This document shows, piece by piece, positions 25,307 through 33,667 of a stretch of 49,350 nucleotides of DNA; positions within the stretch are counted from its first letter, which is position 1, and every line of letters starts with the position of its first letter. This DNA is from Bryobacterales bacterium (GTDB taxonomy: Bacteria > Acidobacteriota > Terriglobia > Bryobacterales > Bryobacteraceae). The notes beneath the pieces are model-generated. The model saw only the letters and a program-made list of their open reading frames with translations, ran no database searches and had not been told where the DNA came from. The stretch spans positions 1 through 49,350 of the forward strand of contig DAIDIH010000015.1 in NCBI GenBank assembly GCA_027459465.1, given 5' to 3'. The position numbers were made by a program, and so were the translations under genes.

Positions 25307-28300
25307 TTATGGGAGCGATCCGTTTACAAGGCCAACCCACCATAGGGAGTTCCCCTGTTTCACTACGTCGACCGCGTCTCCATACCCCTTTTGCTCTCCG
25401 CCGGTGCTGAATCCCCATGGATCCGTCCTCGCGGTTACCGACGCAGACTTCCCGTCATAGGCGTTGTCGCTCAGAGACACAAGCCCCCAGTCGAGCTTCT
25501 CGTTCCAGTAATCCGTCAGCCCCCACCAGGCGATGCCAAGCCATTGGTAAGTCCCGTTGTAGCTTGGCGTGGTCAGCATAGTGTTCACCATGCTCTCATA
25601 CATCTGTCCGCGCTGCGCTTGTGTACTGGCGCCATCAACGTAGCCCGACGGGTAAAGGTAAAGTGAAGAGTCCGGATTTGACTGAAGGCCCATGAAATTG
25701 ATGACCGGCTTATCGCCGAGGTACTGTGTCAGGTAGGCGTATATGGCGCTTGAAGTGGCCGCATCGGGCTGCCCCGCGAACCATGTCGTGAACGCAACGT
25801 CGACGTACTGGCCCGCGGCTGACAGGATCTGTTTCCTGGCTGGTACTCCCCAGTCACCGATCGTATCAGCACCGAGGTAGAGAAGATTCGGTGCGTATTT
25901 CTTCAGCGAACTGCGGCAGGAGCCGAAATACTGCGCCGCGAATTGGGTAAGCCACGAATCAAGGTCAGCCGCCGCGTTCGCGTTGGCGTTCGGAACGGGA
26001 TTGTCAACGCCGTCACACGAGAGCGCAGGACTGAGGCAATACGGATTATTCCCGAGCCATGCGGTATGACGCCCGTCTTCGTCCATCAGCCCGGTTCCGT
26101 ACATCCAGCCGTCGGCGGAGTAGTCGACTGTCACCTGGGAACCTGCTGGCGGCGGCGTCGCGAAGGTCACCGTGAGTTGCCCGTTAGCATAGTTGATACT
26201 ACTTGCCGATGACGGCACCGGGGCGCCACCTGTTACCAGTCCGCTGGTCGGCTCTACCCAATTTTGGCCAAAGGGAATGTTGCTTGCCTGAAGTGTCTCG
26301 GCGCCATTTTGCCAAGTACCAAGAGGACCGCACCAGGACACGCCCGGCGAGGATTGGTTTTCACAGGAGACGTAAATGTCCCAACCTGTAGCGTTCGCCA
26401 CCGGCGCCGGCGGTGCGACGACGATCTGTCCATTCGGGGTCTGGTTCGTCCCTCCCACCTCACGGCTTGGCGTGGAAGTGTACCCGGGCTGCATGTGGTA
26501 CGCGATCTTTACCCAATAGCTGGCAGGCGGAAGGCTGCAATTCGAACACGTCTGCCACGCAAAGTCCGTCAGCCACGGCTGCGGTCCGCTTGCGATCACC
26601 CCTCCTGACGTGGAGCCCAATGAACCCACGTTCGGCCCTGAGATCCTGCACGAGGTGTTCCACCACGGGCAGTCTCCACCCACCGGCGAGCCGGATATTC
26701 GAAGCAGAACGGATTCGGGCGACACTGGTGTCTGCGCAAGCGCGTGGCTGAACTGCGCCGTCGTTCCGTCGCCGGTCCCGATCAACTCGCCACTTACAAT
26801 AGTGCCCGATGAGTCGAAAGTCGTGTAGTTGGATCCCCATGCTTGATTCAGTGAGGATATGTTACCTGCATACTTCTGGTAAAGGAAGTCCCGCAAACTG
26901 CAGGGAGTGACTGAAGAGCAAGTCGCGGGCGGAGACGCCATCGCCACCTTCGAGTACACTTTAGTATCCGGATAGAGCTCTGCCACACCCCTGCTGGATG
27001 GATCGGGGTTATAGGTCTGTTGAGGGGAAGAAATCAAAGTCAGATAGCCGGAATGCGCATTTGTGTGTCCTGCCGGAATCGTGTGAAAATCCGGCCCGGC
27101 TCCCATCCCCCAGAACCAATCAGTATCGTCAAGGAACAGGCCGATCACCCAGTTCGAAGTCAGGAACGGCTTAATTCCCGGGTCGTTGGCGAAATAGCTG
27201 TTCATCCACTGCGTGAAGTCGGGATCAAAAAAGTCCATCATGGCTGCGCGCCAGCCGGTGTAGTTTGTATTCAAGCCAAAGGTGATGTTCTTGGTGGGGT
27301 TCGGCGCATAATTTGAGAGATTCACCCCGGCATACGGGCTTACCACTATCGTTTGTGTCATCGGCATCATAACAGGCTGCTGGCCGTTAGGCCAGCCATC
27401 GCAACCCGGGCAGGTCATGATTGGATACATGTAGCCGGACGAAAGCTCGCCAACGGCGTCGAAGCCCCAAAGCTGCAGCCGCCGGTTTTGTTGCGGCCCA
27501 AAATGGATGTTAAGGTCGCCGTACTTCGCGGTCGCGATCGTGTCATAAGTGCTGCACATCCCTGTGGCCGGGTCGCAGCCATTCCCCGCATTGAATGCTC
27601 CGCCGAGGGCAGCATACCACATTAGATTTCCAGCGGGTGTGCAGAGCCACCAGCGATTTCCTACTTTCTGTGGGTAGAAGTAGCCGGTTGAGGGACAACT
27701 GTGCCCGACCAATCCACCATATGGGTCAAGGACTGGCTTCACCGAGAAGCTATAGGATAGCGACGTCACGGTCGAAGCCGCGTCGGTTGCCTGGATGGTG
27801 ATCATGTTCGACCAACCGGCGCTGGATGGGGCGCCGGAGATCGTGCCCGCTTTCGGGTCCAACGTCAATCCCGTGGGCAACGAGCCCGAAGTTACCGCCC
27901 AGGTATACGGCGGGGCTCCGCCGCTTGCCGTCAGCGACACCGAATAGGCGGTATTTACCGCCCCGTTCGGCAAATCCGCATTCATGATCGTCAGCGAACC
28001 CCCGGAGGCCAGCGCCGCGATGTTGATTGTACAGGACTGAGTGGCGGAATTGCCGAGCACGTCGGTGGCTTTGACCACGAATGTGAATGGACCGGCGGCC
28101 GTGGGGGCGCCAGAGAGGGCACCCGCCTGGCTCAAACTCAGCCCCGCCGGCAGCGCGCCGGAGGCGACCGCCCAGGAAACCGGGGCCGCGCCCCCGCTCG
28201 ACGTCAGAGTCGCGCTGTAGGCGGTTCCCACCGTGCCGCCCGGCAGCACGGCCGACGATGTGATCACCAACGCCGACGCGATGACCAGATTGATCGCGCC

Positions 28301-29230
28301 GGAGGCCGTTCGTCCGGCGCTGTCGGTGACCTGCACACTAAAATTGTACGATCCCGCCGCCGCCGGCGTGCCCGAAATCGCCCCCGTCGTGGTCCCCAAC
28401 GATGTTCCCGCCGGCAACAGGCCGGACAAGATCGACCACGTATAAGGAGAGGCGCCGCCCGAGGCGGCGAGCGTGGCCGAGTAAGCCACGTTGAGCGTGC
28501 CCTCGGGCAGCGACGAACTGGTAACCGCGAGGGCCGGAACAACCGCGAGCGAAAGCGTGGCCGAGGCTTGCAGCCCATTCGAGTCGGTCACAAGCACCGT
28601 GAAACTTAGCGTCCCGGATGCCGCGGGCGTGCCGCTGATCACACCGGAAGATGTCAGCGATAGCCCCGGAGGCAGGCTGCCCGAGGTCAGCGTCCAGGCA
28701 TATGGAGGGGTTCCTCCGGAGGCCGCCAACGCAATACTGTACGCCGTCCCCGCCGTCCCGGCGGGCAACGACGACGTCGTCACAGCGAGCGGCGCCGGAG
28801 TCCCACTGCTGGTCGCATAAATCGACAGCGTATATTTCTGGCTGCCCGTCGCACCGGCCGAGTCCGTGGCGGTGATGGTGAAGTTGGAAAAAGTCACCGC
28901 GCGAGGAATGCCGGACGGCCTCGGCGTGCCGGAGATCGTACCGCTCGACGACAGCGTCAGACCGGCGGGCAGATGCCCGGACGAAACGGCGAAACTATAG
29001 GGCGCCACCCCGCCCGAGCCCGATAGGGCCGCGGAATACGGCACGTAAAGCGTCCCGTCCGGAAGGCTGGCGGGAGCGATGAGAACCGCCCCGCTGGCCG
29101 GAAGAACTGCCTGCAAACAAAGGAATAACAAAATGAGAGGGGGATAAATCCACCGCTTCCGGGACCCGCCGGCGACCGGCGCCGGAACAAATAAAAAAGC
29201 AAAATTGCGAACGAAAGCTCCTTGAGACAC
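25307..29230 (-). CDS. Secreted Ig-repeat protein with glycoside-hydrolase-like C-terminal domain
   Basis: This is a 1307-residue exported protein. A basic patch (RKRW) and a hydrophobic stretch ending PASGA near residue 47 form a long signal peptide. Five Ig-like repeats of the He_PIG type follow (about 50-150, 150-236, 237-323, 324-416, 417-500), each with LPxG-(L/T)-x-L and ISGTP-type motifs. From about 505, GYFYPQKVGNRWWLCTPAG, RLQLWGFDAVG, GLFLDDTDWFWG (697-708) and LGIAWWGLTDYWNEKLDWGL resemble agarase-like/GH-A barrels. The positions where a DNE acid/base and a late TEF nucleophile would be expected read DDT and NFM, so activity is doubtful. There is no PEP-CTERM or other anchor. GTG 29230 has GGAAAGG just upstream. 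Confidence 0.85.
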   Translation of the reverse strand: MSQGAFVRNFAFLFVPAPVAGGSRKRWIYPPLILLFLCLQAVLPASGAVLIAPASLPDGTLYVPYSAALSGSGGVAPYSFAVSSGHLPAGLTLSSSGTISGTPRPSGIPRAVTFSNFTITATDSAGATGSQKYTLSIYATSSGTPAPLAVTTSSLPAGTAGTAYSIALAASGGTPPYAWTLTSGSLPPGLSLTSSGVISGTPAASGTLSFTVLVTDSNGLQASATLSLAVVPALAVTSSSLPEGTLNVAYSATLAASGGASPYTWSILSGLLPAGTSLGTTTGAISGTPAAAGSYNFSVQVTDSAGRTASGAINLVIASALVITSSAVLPGGTVGTAYSATLTSSGGAAPVSWAVASGALPAGLSLSQAGALSGAPTAAGPFTFVVKATDVLGNSATQSCTINIAALASGGSLTIMNADLPNGAVNTAYSVSLTASGGAPPYTWAVTSGSLPTGLTLDPKAGTISGAPSSAGWSNMITIQATDAASTVTSLSYSFSVKPVLDPYGGLVGHSCPSTGYFYPQKVGNRWWLCTPAGNLMWYAALGGAFNAGNGCDPATGMCSTYDTIATAKYGDLNIHFGPQQNRRLQLWGFDAVGELSSGYMYPIMTCPGCDGWPNGQQPVMMPMTQTIVVSPYAGVNLSNYAPNPTKNITFGLNTNYTGWRAAMMDFFDPDFTQWMNSYFANDPGIKPFLTSNWVIGLFLDDTDWFWGMGAGPDFHTIPAGHTNAHSGYLTLISSPQQTYNPDPSSRGVAELYPDTKVYSKVAMASPPATCSSVTPCSLRDFLYQKYAGNISSLNQAWGSNYTTFDSSGTIVSGELIGTGDGTTAQFSHALAQTPVSPESVLLRISGSPVGGDCPWWNTSCRISGPNVGSLGSTSGGVIASGPQPWLTDFAWQTCSNCSLPPASYWVKIAYHMQPGYTSTPSREVGGTNQTPNGQIVVAPPAPVANATGWDIYVSCENQSSPGVSWCGPLGTWQNGAETLQASNIPFGQNWVEPTSGLVTGGAPVPSSASSINYANGQLTVTFATPPPAGSQVTVDYSADGWMYGTGLMDEDGRHTAWLGNNPYCLSPALSCDGVDNPVPNANANAAADLDSWLTQFAAQYFGSCRSSLKKYAPNLLYLGADTIGDWGVPARKQILSAAGQYVDVAFTTWFAGQPDAATSSAIYAYLTQYLGDKPVINFMGLQSNPDSSLYLYPSGYVDGASTQAQRGQMYESMVNTMLTTPSYNGTYQWLGIAWWGLTDYWNEKLDWGLVSLSDNAYDGKSASVTARTDPWGFSTGGEQKGYGDAVDVVKQGNSLWWVGLVNGSLP

Positions 29231-29923
29231 AGAACACCTTTCCTTCGGATCCGCACACTTCGAGCGGCGGAGTCCGGCCTGACTTGCCGTCCCGGCCAGC
29301 CTTAGACCACAACCGGCATTACACGACGGCTGACTGTTTCATCGAACTGCTATGGGCGATGCGCCATGGGATGAACTCCCTGGATTCGCGTCAGAAAGAC
29401 CGTAAAACCAGTAGTTCCATTGGGAATGCGGGGAAGCGTCACATCGCGACTACATTGCGACCTTCGAGGCAGACCCAGCGGAAAACATCCGTGCCCTTGC
29501 GCGTCATTTCTATCACAGAAGTGTAGGCGCAGCGGGGAAAGTCTCTGCAACGAAATGCACGGTAAATCGCTTAAGAGTTTTCTTGGTTTTGTTTGACATA
29601 GCGCAGATTCTTACTGAAAAATTATAACTAGGATTCCCTACGGAGTTTCTTGTATATATAAGAAAAATCCCAGCGGCCTCCCGGCGGCGCTTCCCTCGGG
29701 TAGGAAGGCGGGGCAGGCGCTCGAAACGAGGCTGGGCGCCGTTCGCCACGAACGCGGGATGCACTTCCCATGCCGTTCAGAGGAAGGCATGCCAACGAGT
29801 TTTCCACAAAAGCGCAAAGGGGATGCGTCTTCCCAATCCTTGCCCGGACGTCGAGGGTCCGGCGCCAGGCCAAGCGACCATTGTATCAATGACATGAATT
29901 GATTACCTGGCTTCGGCGGTCAA
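29231..29923. other. Divergent intergenic region with AT-rich island
   Basis: No gene is supported here. An AT-rich island (about 29565-29665) stands out from the GC-rich surroundings. It contains TATAAT on the minus strand at 29626-29621, a possible -10 for the Ig-repeat gene, which would give a leader of about 385 bases. Inverted repeats lie at 29770-29792 (CATGCC/GGCATG, 11-base gap), 29844-29862 (CCGGAC/GTCCGG, 7-base gap) and 29885-29903 (ATCAAT/ATTGAT, 7-base gap). The middle one lies 63-81 bases upstream of the -24 GG of the next promoter, where sigma-54 activator sites usually lie. No known riboswitch was recognised. Confidence 0.4.
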
Positions 29924-29939
29924 TGGTATTCCGCGTGCT
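29924..29939 (+). promoter_or_regulatory. Candidate sigma-54 promoter of PEP-CTERM gene 1
   Basis: TGGTA (GG at 29925-29926), 10-base spacer, TGCT (GC at 29937-29938). The -24/-12 spacing is exact. The C of TGGC and the first T of TTGC are missing. The start codon is 109 bases downstream of the -12 GC. Confidence 0.45.
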
Positions 29940-30046
29940 CCGAGGTGATAGACCGGCGGCGAGGGTTAGGAGTCCCAAGCCGGCCCCCGGCCCAGAGGGA
30001 GCAAGCAACTCTGGCGGGATGAGCAACAGGAAGAGAGGAGAAGCAG

Positions 30047-30718
30047 GTGGCCAAAATGCTTTGGAGGATTTTTCTTACGTGTGCCGTGCTTAGCCCGGCC
30101 GCGCTAGCGGACGTTTATAGCCTTACCCTGGACGATTGCACCGGAGGCTGCGGCACGGCCCCGTTCGGGACCGTGACGGTGGTGCAGGGAAGCAATTCGA
30201 ACACGGTCGATATCACCGTCGCGCTGGGGGCGAACGAATTGTTTGCCAACAGTGGCGCGGGCGCGGCGCTGGGCTTCAATATTTCAGGTTTCCCCGCGGT
30301 GACGATCGGCAACATCACCTCCGGATTCGGAGTCGGGTCGACGAACGCGCATCTTGACGGCACAGGAACTTTCGATTACACGGTCGTCTGCACAAGCTGT
30401 GGAAGTGGCACCAGCTTCCCGAATTATACCGGTCCCCTGTCGTTCACGGTCAATAGCTCGTTGGGACTGGCGCCGTCGGACTTCATTGCGAACTCGAATG
30501 GCAACTTTTTCTCCGTGGACATAGGCTCCGGTTGCACGAACATCGGCACTTCGAAAGTCAGTTGCGCGAGCACCGGGGATGTGGCGAGCACGGGCAGCAC
30601 GGGCAGCGTCAGCCCCGAGCCAGACGCCGCCGTCCTTTACGGGACCGGTCTGATCGTCTTCGGGGGCTGGCTGCGGCGTAGGCGCAATCGGGCTGCGAAG
30701 AGTGTACGGCCCGCCTGA
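30047..30718 (+). CDS. PEP-CTERM protein 1
   Basis: This is an exported protein of 223 residues with an exosortase sorting tail. The signal peptide covers about residues 1-21 (WRIFLTCAVLSPAALA). The body is rich in Gly, Ser, Thr and Asn with two short cysteine-containing stretches (DDCTGGCG, CTSCGSG). The tail is SPEPDAAVLYGTGL with PEP at about 190-192, then a hydrophobic helix and RRRR. GTG 30047 follows GGAG by six bases; ATG 30056 is an alternative. Exosortase would cleave at or near PEP. It is the first of four such substrates in the window and lies behind a sigma-54-like site. No enzymatic motif is visible. Confidence 0.88.
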   Translation: MAKMLWRIFLTCAVLSPAALADVYSLTLDDCTGGCGTAPFGTVTVVQGSNSNTVDITVALGANELFANSGAGAALGFNISGFPAVTIGNITSGFGVGSTNAHLDGTGTFDYTVVCTSCGSGTSFPNYTGPLSFTVNSSLGLAPSDFIANSNGNFFSVDIGSGCTNIGTSKVSCASTGDVASTGSTGSVSPEPDAAVLYGTGLIVFGGWLRRRRNRAAKSVRPA

Positions 30719-30793
30719 ATCGGCGTCGCAAAAAGAAGGAGGTGGGGCCGAGAGGGAGCTAGCCGGCCGATTGGCGCCGCCTACGGGAGAGCG

Positions 30794-31105
30794 ATGGAAA
30801 ATTCGGGAACGGACGGCCATGTCGAATCGGAGAAAGAGAGCATCTTGCGCCGGTTCGAAACGTTGATGATGGAATTGGCGGTGGGGTCGACCAACCGGAC
30901 TTCGTTCACGCTCTGGGAGGTCGATCTGATCGTCGACCTTGAGGCTTGCCGCCAGGCACGTGTTTTTTCGTGGAGACGGCTGCGAGCCTACCAAAGGGCC
31001 GTTGAAAAGCAGGTTCGGAAGACAGGCGCCCCTCCAGCCCGCCTGTCCGACTTTGTGGCGGTTTGGAAGAGCCGGGGACGAAGAAAAAAAACGGCGTCGG
31101 GCTAA
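30794..31105 (+). CDS. Small basic helical protein, function unknown
   Basis: This 103-residue protein has no signal peptide. LWEVDLIVDLEACRQA and WRRLRAYQRAVEKQVRK look helical, and the C-terminus is strongly basic (RGRRKK). I do not recognise a named family. GGAGAG lies just upstream of ATG 30794. It follows PEP-CTERM gene 1 by 75 bases with no terminator between, so co-transcription from the same promoter is likely. A regulator or RNA/DNA-binding role would be a guess. Confidence 0.55.
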   Translation: MENSGTDGHVESEKESILRRFETLMMELAVGSTNRTSFTLWEVDLIVDLEACRQARVFSWRRLRAYQRAVEKQVRKTGAPPARLSDFVAVWKSRGRRKKTASG

Positions 31106-31205
31106 GTGGCTTCTTTACCGCAGGAAGCGTTGGGCACGCGTTCGAAGTGCTGCTCCCCATCGACACAGGACTAAGGTAACGGTACGATGAGAGATGGCGC
31201 CCACG

Positions 31206-31229
31206 CCTCAACCATATTGCTGGGTGAGG
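31206..31229 (+). repeat. Inverted and direct repeat upstream of PEP-CTERM gene 2
   Basis: CCTCAACC (31206-31213) and GGGTGAGG (31222-31229) form an imperfect inverted repeat. CCTCAACC recurs at 31239-31246 inside the spacer of the sigma-54-like promoter. A protein bound to this 8-mer could therefore both mark and mask the promoter. Confidence 0.35.
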
Positions 31230-31235
31230 CAGTTG

Positions 31236-31251
31236 TGGCCTCAACCTTGCG
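31236..31251 (+). promoter_or_regulatory. Candidate sigma-54 promoter of PEP-CTERM gene 2
   Basis: TGGC (GG at 31237-31238), 10-base spacer, TTGC (GC at 31249-31250). Both conserved cores are present. The start codon is 29 bases (ATG 31279) or 44 bases (ATG 31294) from the -12 GC. Confidence 0.6.
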
Positions 31252-31278
31252 GCTTCCTGGTTCGAGCGGAGCCATTGC

Positions 31279-32073
31279 ATGACTTGGAGTAATATGAAAC
31301 GCGGAGCTTTATTCCTCGCCTTGGCCGCCTTTTGCGCGGTCTCGCTGAATGCTGGCGTGATTGCCGTGCTGAATGTCGGCACCGACGTCACGGGGCCGTA
31401 TGGCGTCAGCAACATCGAGAACTACTTAAGTGGAGATTCCCGATTCAGCTCAGTCGCCGACTGGAACGTCGATACGAGCGGCGTGCCGACGGCGAGTGAG
31501 TTGGCGGGCTATGAGTCGGTCCTGGTTGTCACGGACGCCAATGATGGGACGATTACTGGCGGTGGGTTGGGTACACTGGTGGGAAACGTACTCGAAACCT
31601 ATGTGAACGGCGGCGGCCGGGTGGTGATTGGGGCGTTTGGCGGGGACGCAAGCATTGGGATCGACGGCGGAATTCTCACGCTCGCCCCCTACGCGCCCGT
31701 CACCGGCGCGAACGCCGGGAACGGAACCGCGGGAGACCTCAATTTCAGCACGGCGGATCTATCCAACTTCGTCTTCAACGGCGTCAGCAGTTTCACCGCG
31801 AGCTACGACAGCAATACGACGTTGACGCCAAATGGCATTGCTTTGGCTTACTACATGTCGGGAGATCTGGCGGTCGCTACGAACTCGAATTACTCGGTAA
31901 TGCTGGTCAACGCGGACCCCAACGTGGCGGCGGATCTGTCGAACGGAACGAATTTTGGGCTCGTGTTCGCAAACGCGCTGGCAGGCCCCACGCCGGAGCC
32001 GGGAACTTTTGGGCTGATGGGGCTTGCCCTCGCCGCTCTTGGCCTGTTGGGCCGGCGCCGCTTCCACCGGTGA
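31279..32073 (+). CDS. PEP-CTERM protein 2 with a GATase-like N-terminal domain
   Basis: This is an exported protein of about 264 residues. The signal peptide is KRGALFLALAAFCAVSLNA. The body opens with IAVLNVGTDVTGPYGVSNIE and contains ELAGYESVLVVTDAND and YVNGGGRVVIGAFGGD. These resemble the strand-turn pattern of class I glutamine-amidotransferase/ThuA-like folds, but no catalytic Cys is seen. The sorting tail is TPEPGTFGLMGL, with PEP at about 239-241, a hydrophobic helix, then GRRRF. ATG 31279 has CGGAG seven bases upstream. ATG 31294 (MKRGA) has GGAG only four bases away and would give a more ordinary signal peptide. Its stop codon forms part of a hairpin shared with the convergent activator gene. 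Confidence 0.87.
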   Translation: MTWSNMKRGALFLALAAFCAVSLNAGVIAVLNVGTDVTGPYGVSNIENYLSGDSRFSSVADWNVDTSGVPTASELAGYESVLVVTDANDGTITGGGLGTLVGNVLETYVNGGGRVVIGAFGGDASIGIDGGILTLAPYAPVTGANAGNGTAGDLNFSTADLSNFVFNGVSSFTASYDSNTTLTPNGIALAYYMSGDLAVATNSNYSVMLVNADPNVAADLSNGTNFGLVFANALAGPTPEPGTFGLMGLALAALGLLGRRRFHR

Positions 32074-32086
32074 CGGAAGGCCGTCA
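32071..32086. terminator. Shared hairpin containing both convergent stop codons
   Basis: TGACGG (32071-32076), AAGG, CCGTCA (32081-32086) is a perfect 6-bp inverted repeat. Its left arm begins with the plus-strand stop TGA, and its right arm ends with the minus-strand stop (TCA on plus). No T-run follows, so termination strength is uncertain. Confidence 0.4.
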
Positions 32087-33175
32087 GGAGCTGGCGGCCA
32101 TCCGATTCAGGACCATTACCTTCGCGCCCCCACGGGTGGGCGAGGCCGGCTGCGGATCGGCTGCGACGCGGTCCAACCCGTACTGCCGGAGCTTGTAGAG
32201 CAGAGCCTTGTAACTGATCCCGAGAAGGACGGCTGCCTGCTTCCGGTTCCAATGCGTTTTGTTGAGCGCGTCTTCAATCGCTTCCGTCTCAGCCTCCGCT
32301 TTCAAGCCGCGAACCAGTCCTTTGAGATCATCGTCCCGGCCAAAGCAAGCCTTTCCCGCCGGGGCCGGGGTTCGGGATCCTGTTTGACGGGCCTGAAAGG
32401 ACGCTGCGTCAATATCCTCCATCGCCTGCTCCTCATCGCGGAGAATGACGAAGCGCCGCACGAAGTTTTCGAGTTCCCGGACATTGCCGGGCCAGTCGTA
32501 GCTCAGGCACCAGTCGATTAACCCGGGAGAAAATTCGATCGAATCGAGCCCGTATTCCCTCGAAAACCGGAGCATCTTTTCTTGCAGGAGAACGGGGATA
32601 TCCTCCGGACGTTCGCGGAGTGGAGGCAGATGAAACACGAAGGCGCTCAGGCGGTAGTACAAATCCTCCCGAAAATTCTGCGAAGCCATCGCCCGCGTGA
32701 CATCGACGTTGGTCGCGGCCACGATCCGCACGTTCACCTTTTTTCTCACGCGGCCTCCGAGCCGGGAAAATTCTCCGTCCTGGAGGACGTGCAGCAGCTT
32801 CGCCTGAAGCGCCGGGGCCATCTCGGCTACTTCATCGAGCATGAGGGTTCCGCGATCACACAACTCGAATTGGCCTGGCTTGGCGCGGTTGGCTCCCGTG
32901 AAAGCGCCCGGCTCGTAGCCGAACAACTCGCTCTCCAGAAGTTCGCCCGGAAGCGCCGCGCAATTTACTTTCAAAAAAGGCTGCCGGGCCCGCGGGGACA
33001 TTTCGTGGATTCGCCGCGCTACGACCTCTTTCCCTGTTCCGCTCTCCCCGAGACACAAAACCGATACGTCGGTCCTGGCCACATGATCGATCTGCTCGTA
33101 AATCCGTCTCATTGCGGCGTTTCGCGCCACAAAACACGGATTACTGCGTTGCTCCTCCACATGCTGCATCATCAT
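32084..33175 (-). CDS. Sigma-54-dependent activator without receiver domain (Fis HTH)
   Basis: This is a 363-residue bacterial enhancer-binding protein. The AAA+ domain starts almost at once: GESGTGKE (Walker A, 43-50), GAFTGA (sigma-54 contact loop, 90-95), GTLMLDEV (Walker B, about 109-116), FREDLYYRLS, and the arginine-finger region RERPEDIP. A Fis-type helix-turn-helix, HWNRKQAAVLLGISYKALLY, lies near 309-330. It has no receiver, GAF or PAS domain, so its activity must be set by expression level or by another protein. It sits among four PEP-CTERM genes carrying -24/-12 sites, which makes it their likely activator (a PrsR-like role). The start is at the first of three ATG codons, with AGGA upstream. 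Confidence 0.9.
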   Translation of the reverse strand: MMMQHVEEQRSNPCFVARNAAMRRIYEQIDHVARTDVSVLCLGESGTGKEVVARRIHEMSPRARQPFLKVNCAALPGELLESELFGYEPGAFTGANRAKPGQFELCDRGTLMLDEVAEMAPALQAKLLHVLQDGEFSRLGGRVRKKVNVRIVAATNVDVTRAMASQNFREDLYYRLSAFVFHLPPLRERPEDIPVLLQEKMLRFSREYGLDSIEFSPGLIDWCLSYDWPGNVRELENFVRRFVILRDEEQAMEDIDAASFQARQTGSRTPAPAGKACFGRDDDLKGLVRGLKAEAETEAIEDALNKTHWNRKQAAVLLGISYKALLYKLRQYGLDRVAADPQPASPTRGGAKVMVLNRMAASS

Positions 33176-33586
33176 TTGGTCCTAGCCACACCCGAAAAAT
33201 GGTAATACCCTGGCGAATCACTCTGGCTCCGCACGGAAATCACGCTCACGACGTGGTCAAGCTTGGCCCGCGCTCCATGCCTGCAGAGTGTGGCGCATTG
33301 TAGTGCCCTTCTCAAACCGTCGATTGTAACTGCCTTGTAGTGAATCGAAACTAACATGGGAACCTCTTAAAAGCAAGAACCGGTATTCCCAGTACGAATG
33401 ATCCTGCGATCCTAAAGGAAGCCTTAGAACTGCCTCCTCAATGGCCGATTGACCCCTACGGCAACTTCCACTAAAGCGCAACCGGCTTTCGCTTCCGTCT
33501 CCTGTCATCCCGTTCCCCGAAGAGGGAACGATCCTCTATCATATTGATAAAAGAACACTTTCTGGACAACGAATTCCGCGGGTGAT
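33176..33586. other. Divergent regulatory region (activator / PEP-CTERM gene 3)
   Basis: No gene is supported. The perfect inverted repeat CGTTCCC (33511-33517), 6 bases, GGGAACG (33524-33530) ends 59 bases before the -24 GG of the promoter at 33587, a usual position for an upstream activator site. On the minus strand, TACAAT boxes occur in the stretch leading to the activator gene (about 33290-33335) and could serve a sigma-70-type promoter. The evidence for that is weak. Confidence 0.45.
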
Positions 33587-33604
33587 TTGGCCGTGGACGT
33601 GCTT
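33587..33604 (+). promoter_or_regulatory. Sigma-54 promoter of PEP-CTERM gene 3
   Basis: TTGGCC (GG at 33589-33590), 10-base spacer, TGCTT (GC at 33601-33602). This is a close match to the TTGGCAC-N5-TTGCTT consensus. The start codon is 66 bases downstream of the -12 GC. Confidence 0.65.
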
Positions 33605-33620
33605 TACTAACGTCGATCTT

Positions 33621-33641
33621 GGCGTGTCGAGTCAACACGCC
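33621..33641 (+). other. Leader hairpin of PEP-CTERM gene 3
   Basis: GGCGTGT (33621-33627), 7-base loop, ACACGCC (33635-33641) is a perfect stem. It lies between the predicted transcription start and the AGGAGGA ribosome site (33653-33659). It may stabilise the mRNA or affect translation. An operator is also possible. Confidence 0.4.
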
Positions 33642-33667
33642 GATCAACGGTCAGGAGGATAGATTTC

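Noticed and set aside
29231..29614. Riboswitch (for example a cyclic-di-GMP type) in the possible long leader of the Ig-repeat gene
   Set aside because: I found GACGC- and GGGCA-like fragments on the minus strand but not the ordered core of any riboswitch class I know.
29593..29628. TTGACA followed by TATAAC on the plus strand as a sigma-70 promoter
   Set aside because: The spacer is 24 bases, too long for a normal -35/-10 pair.
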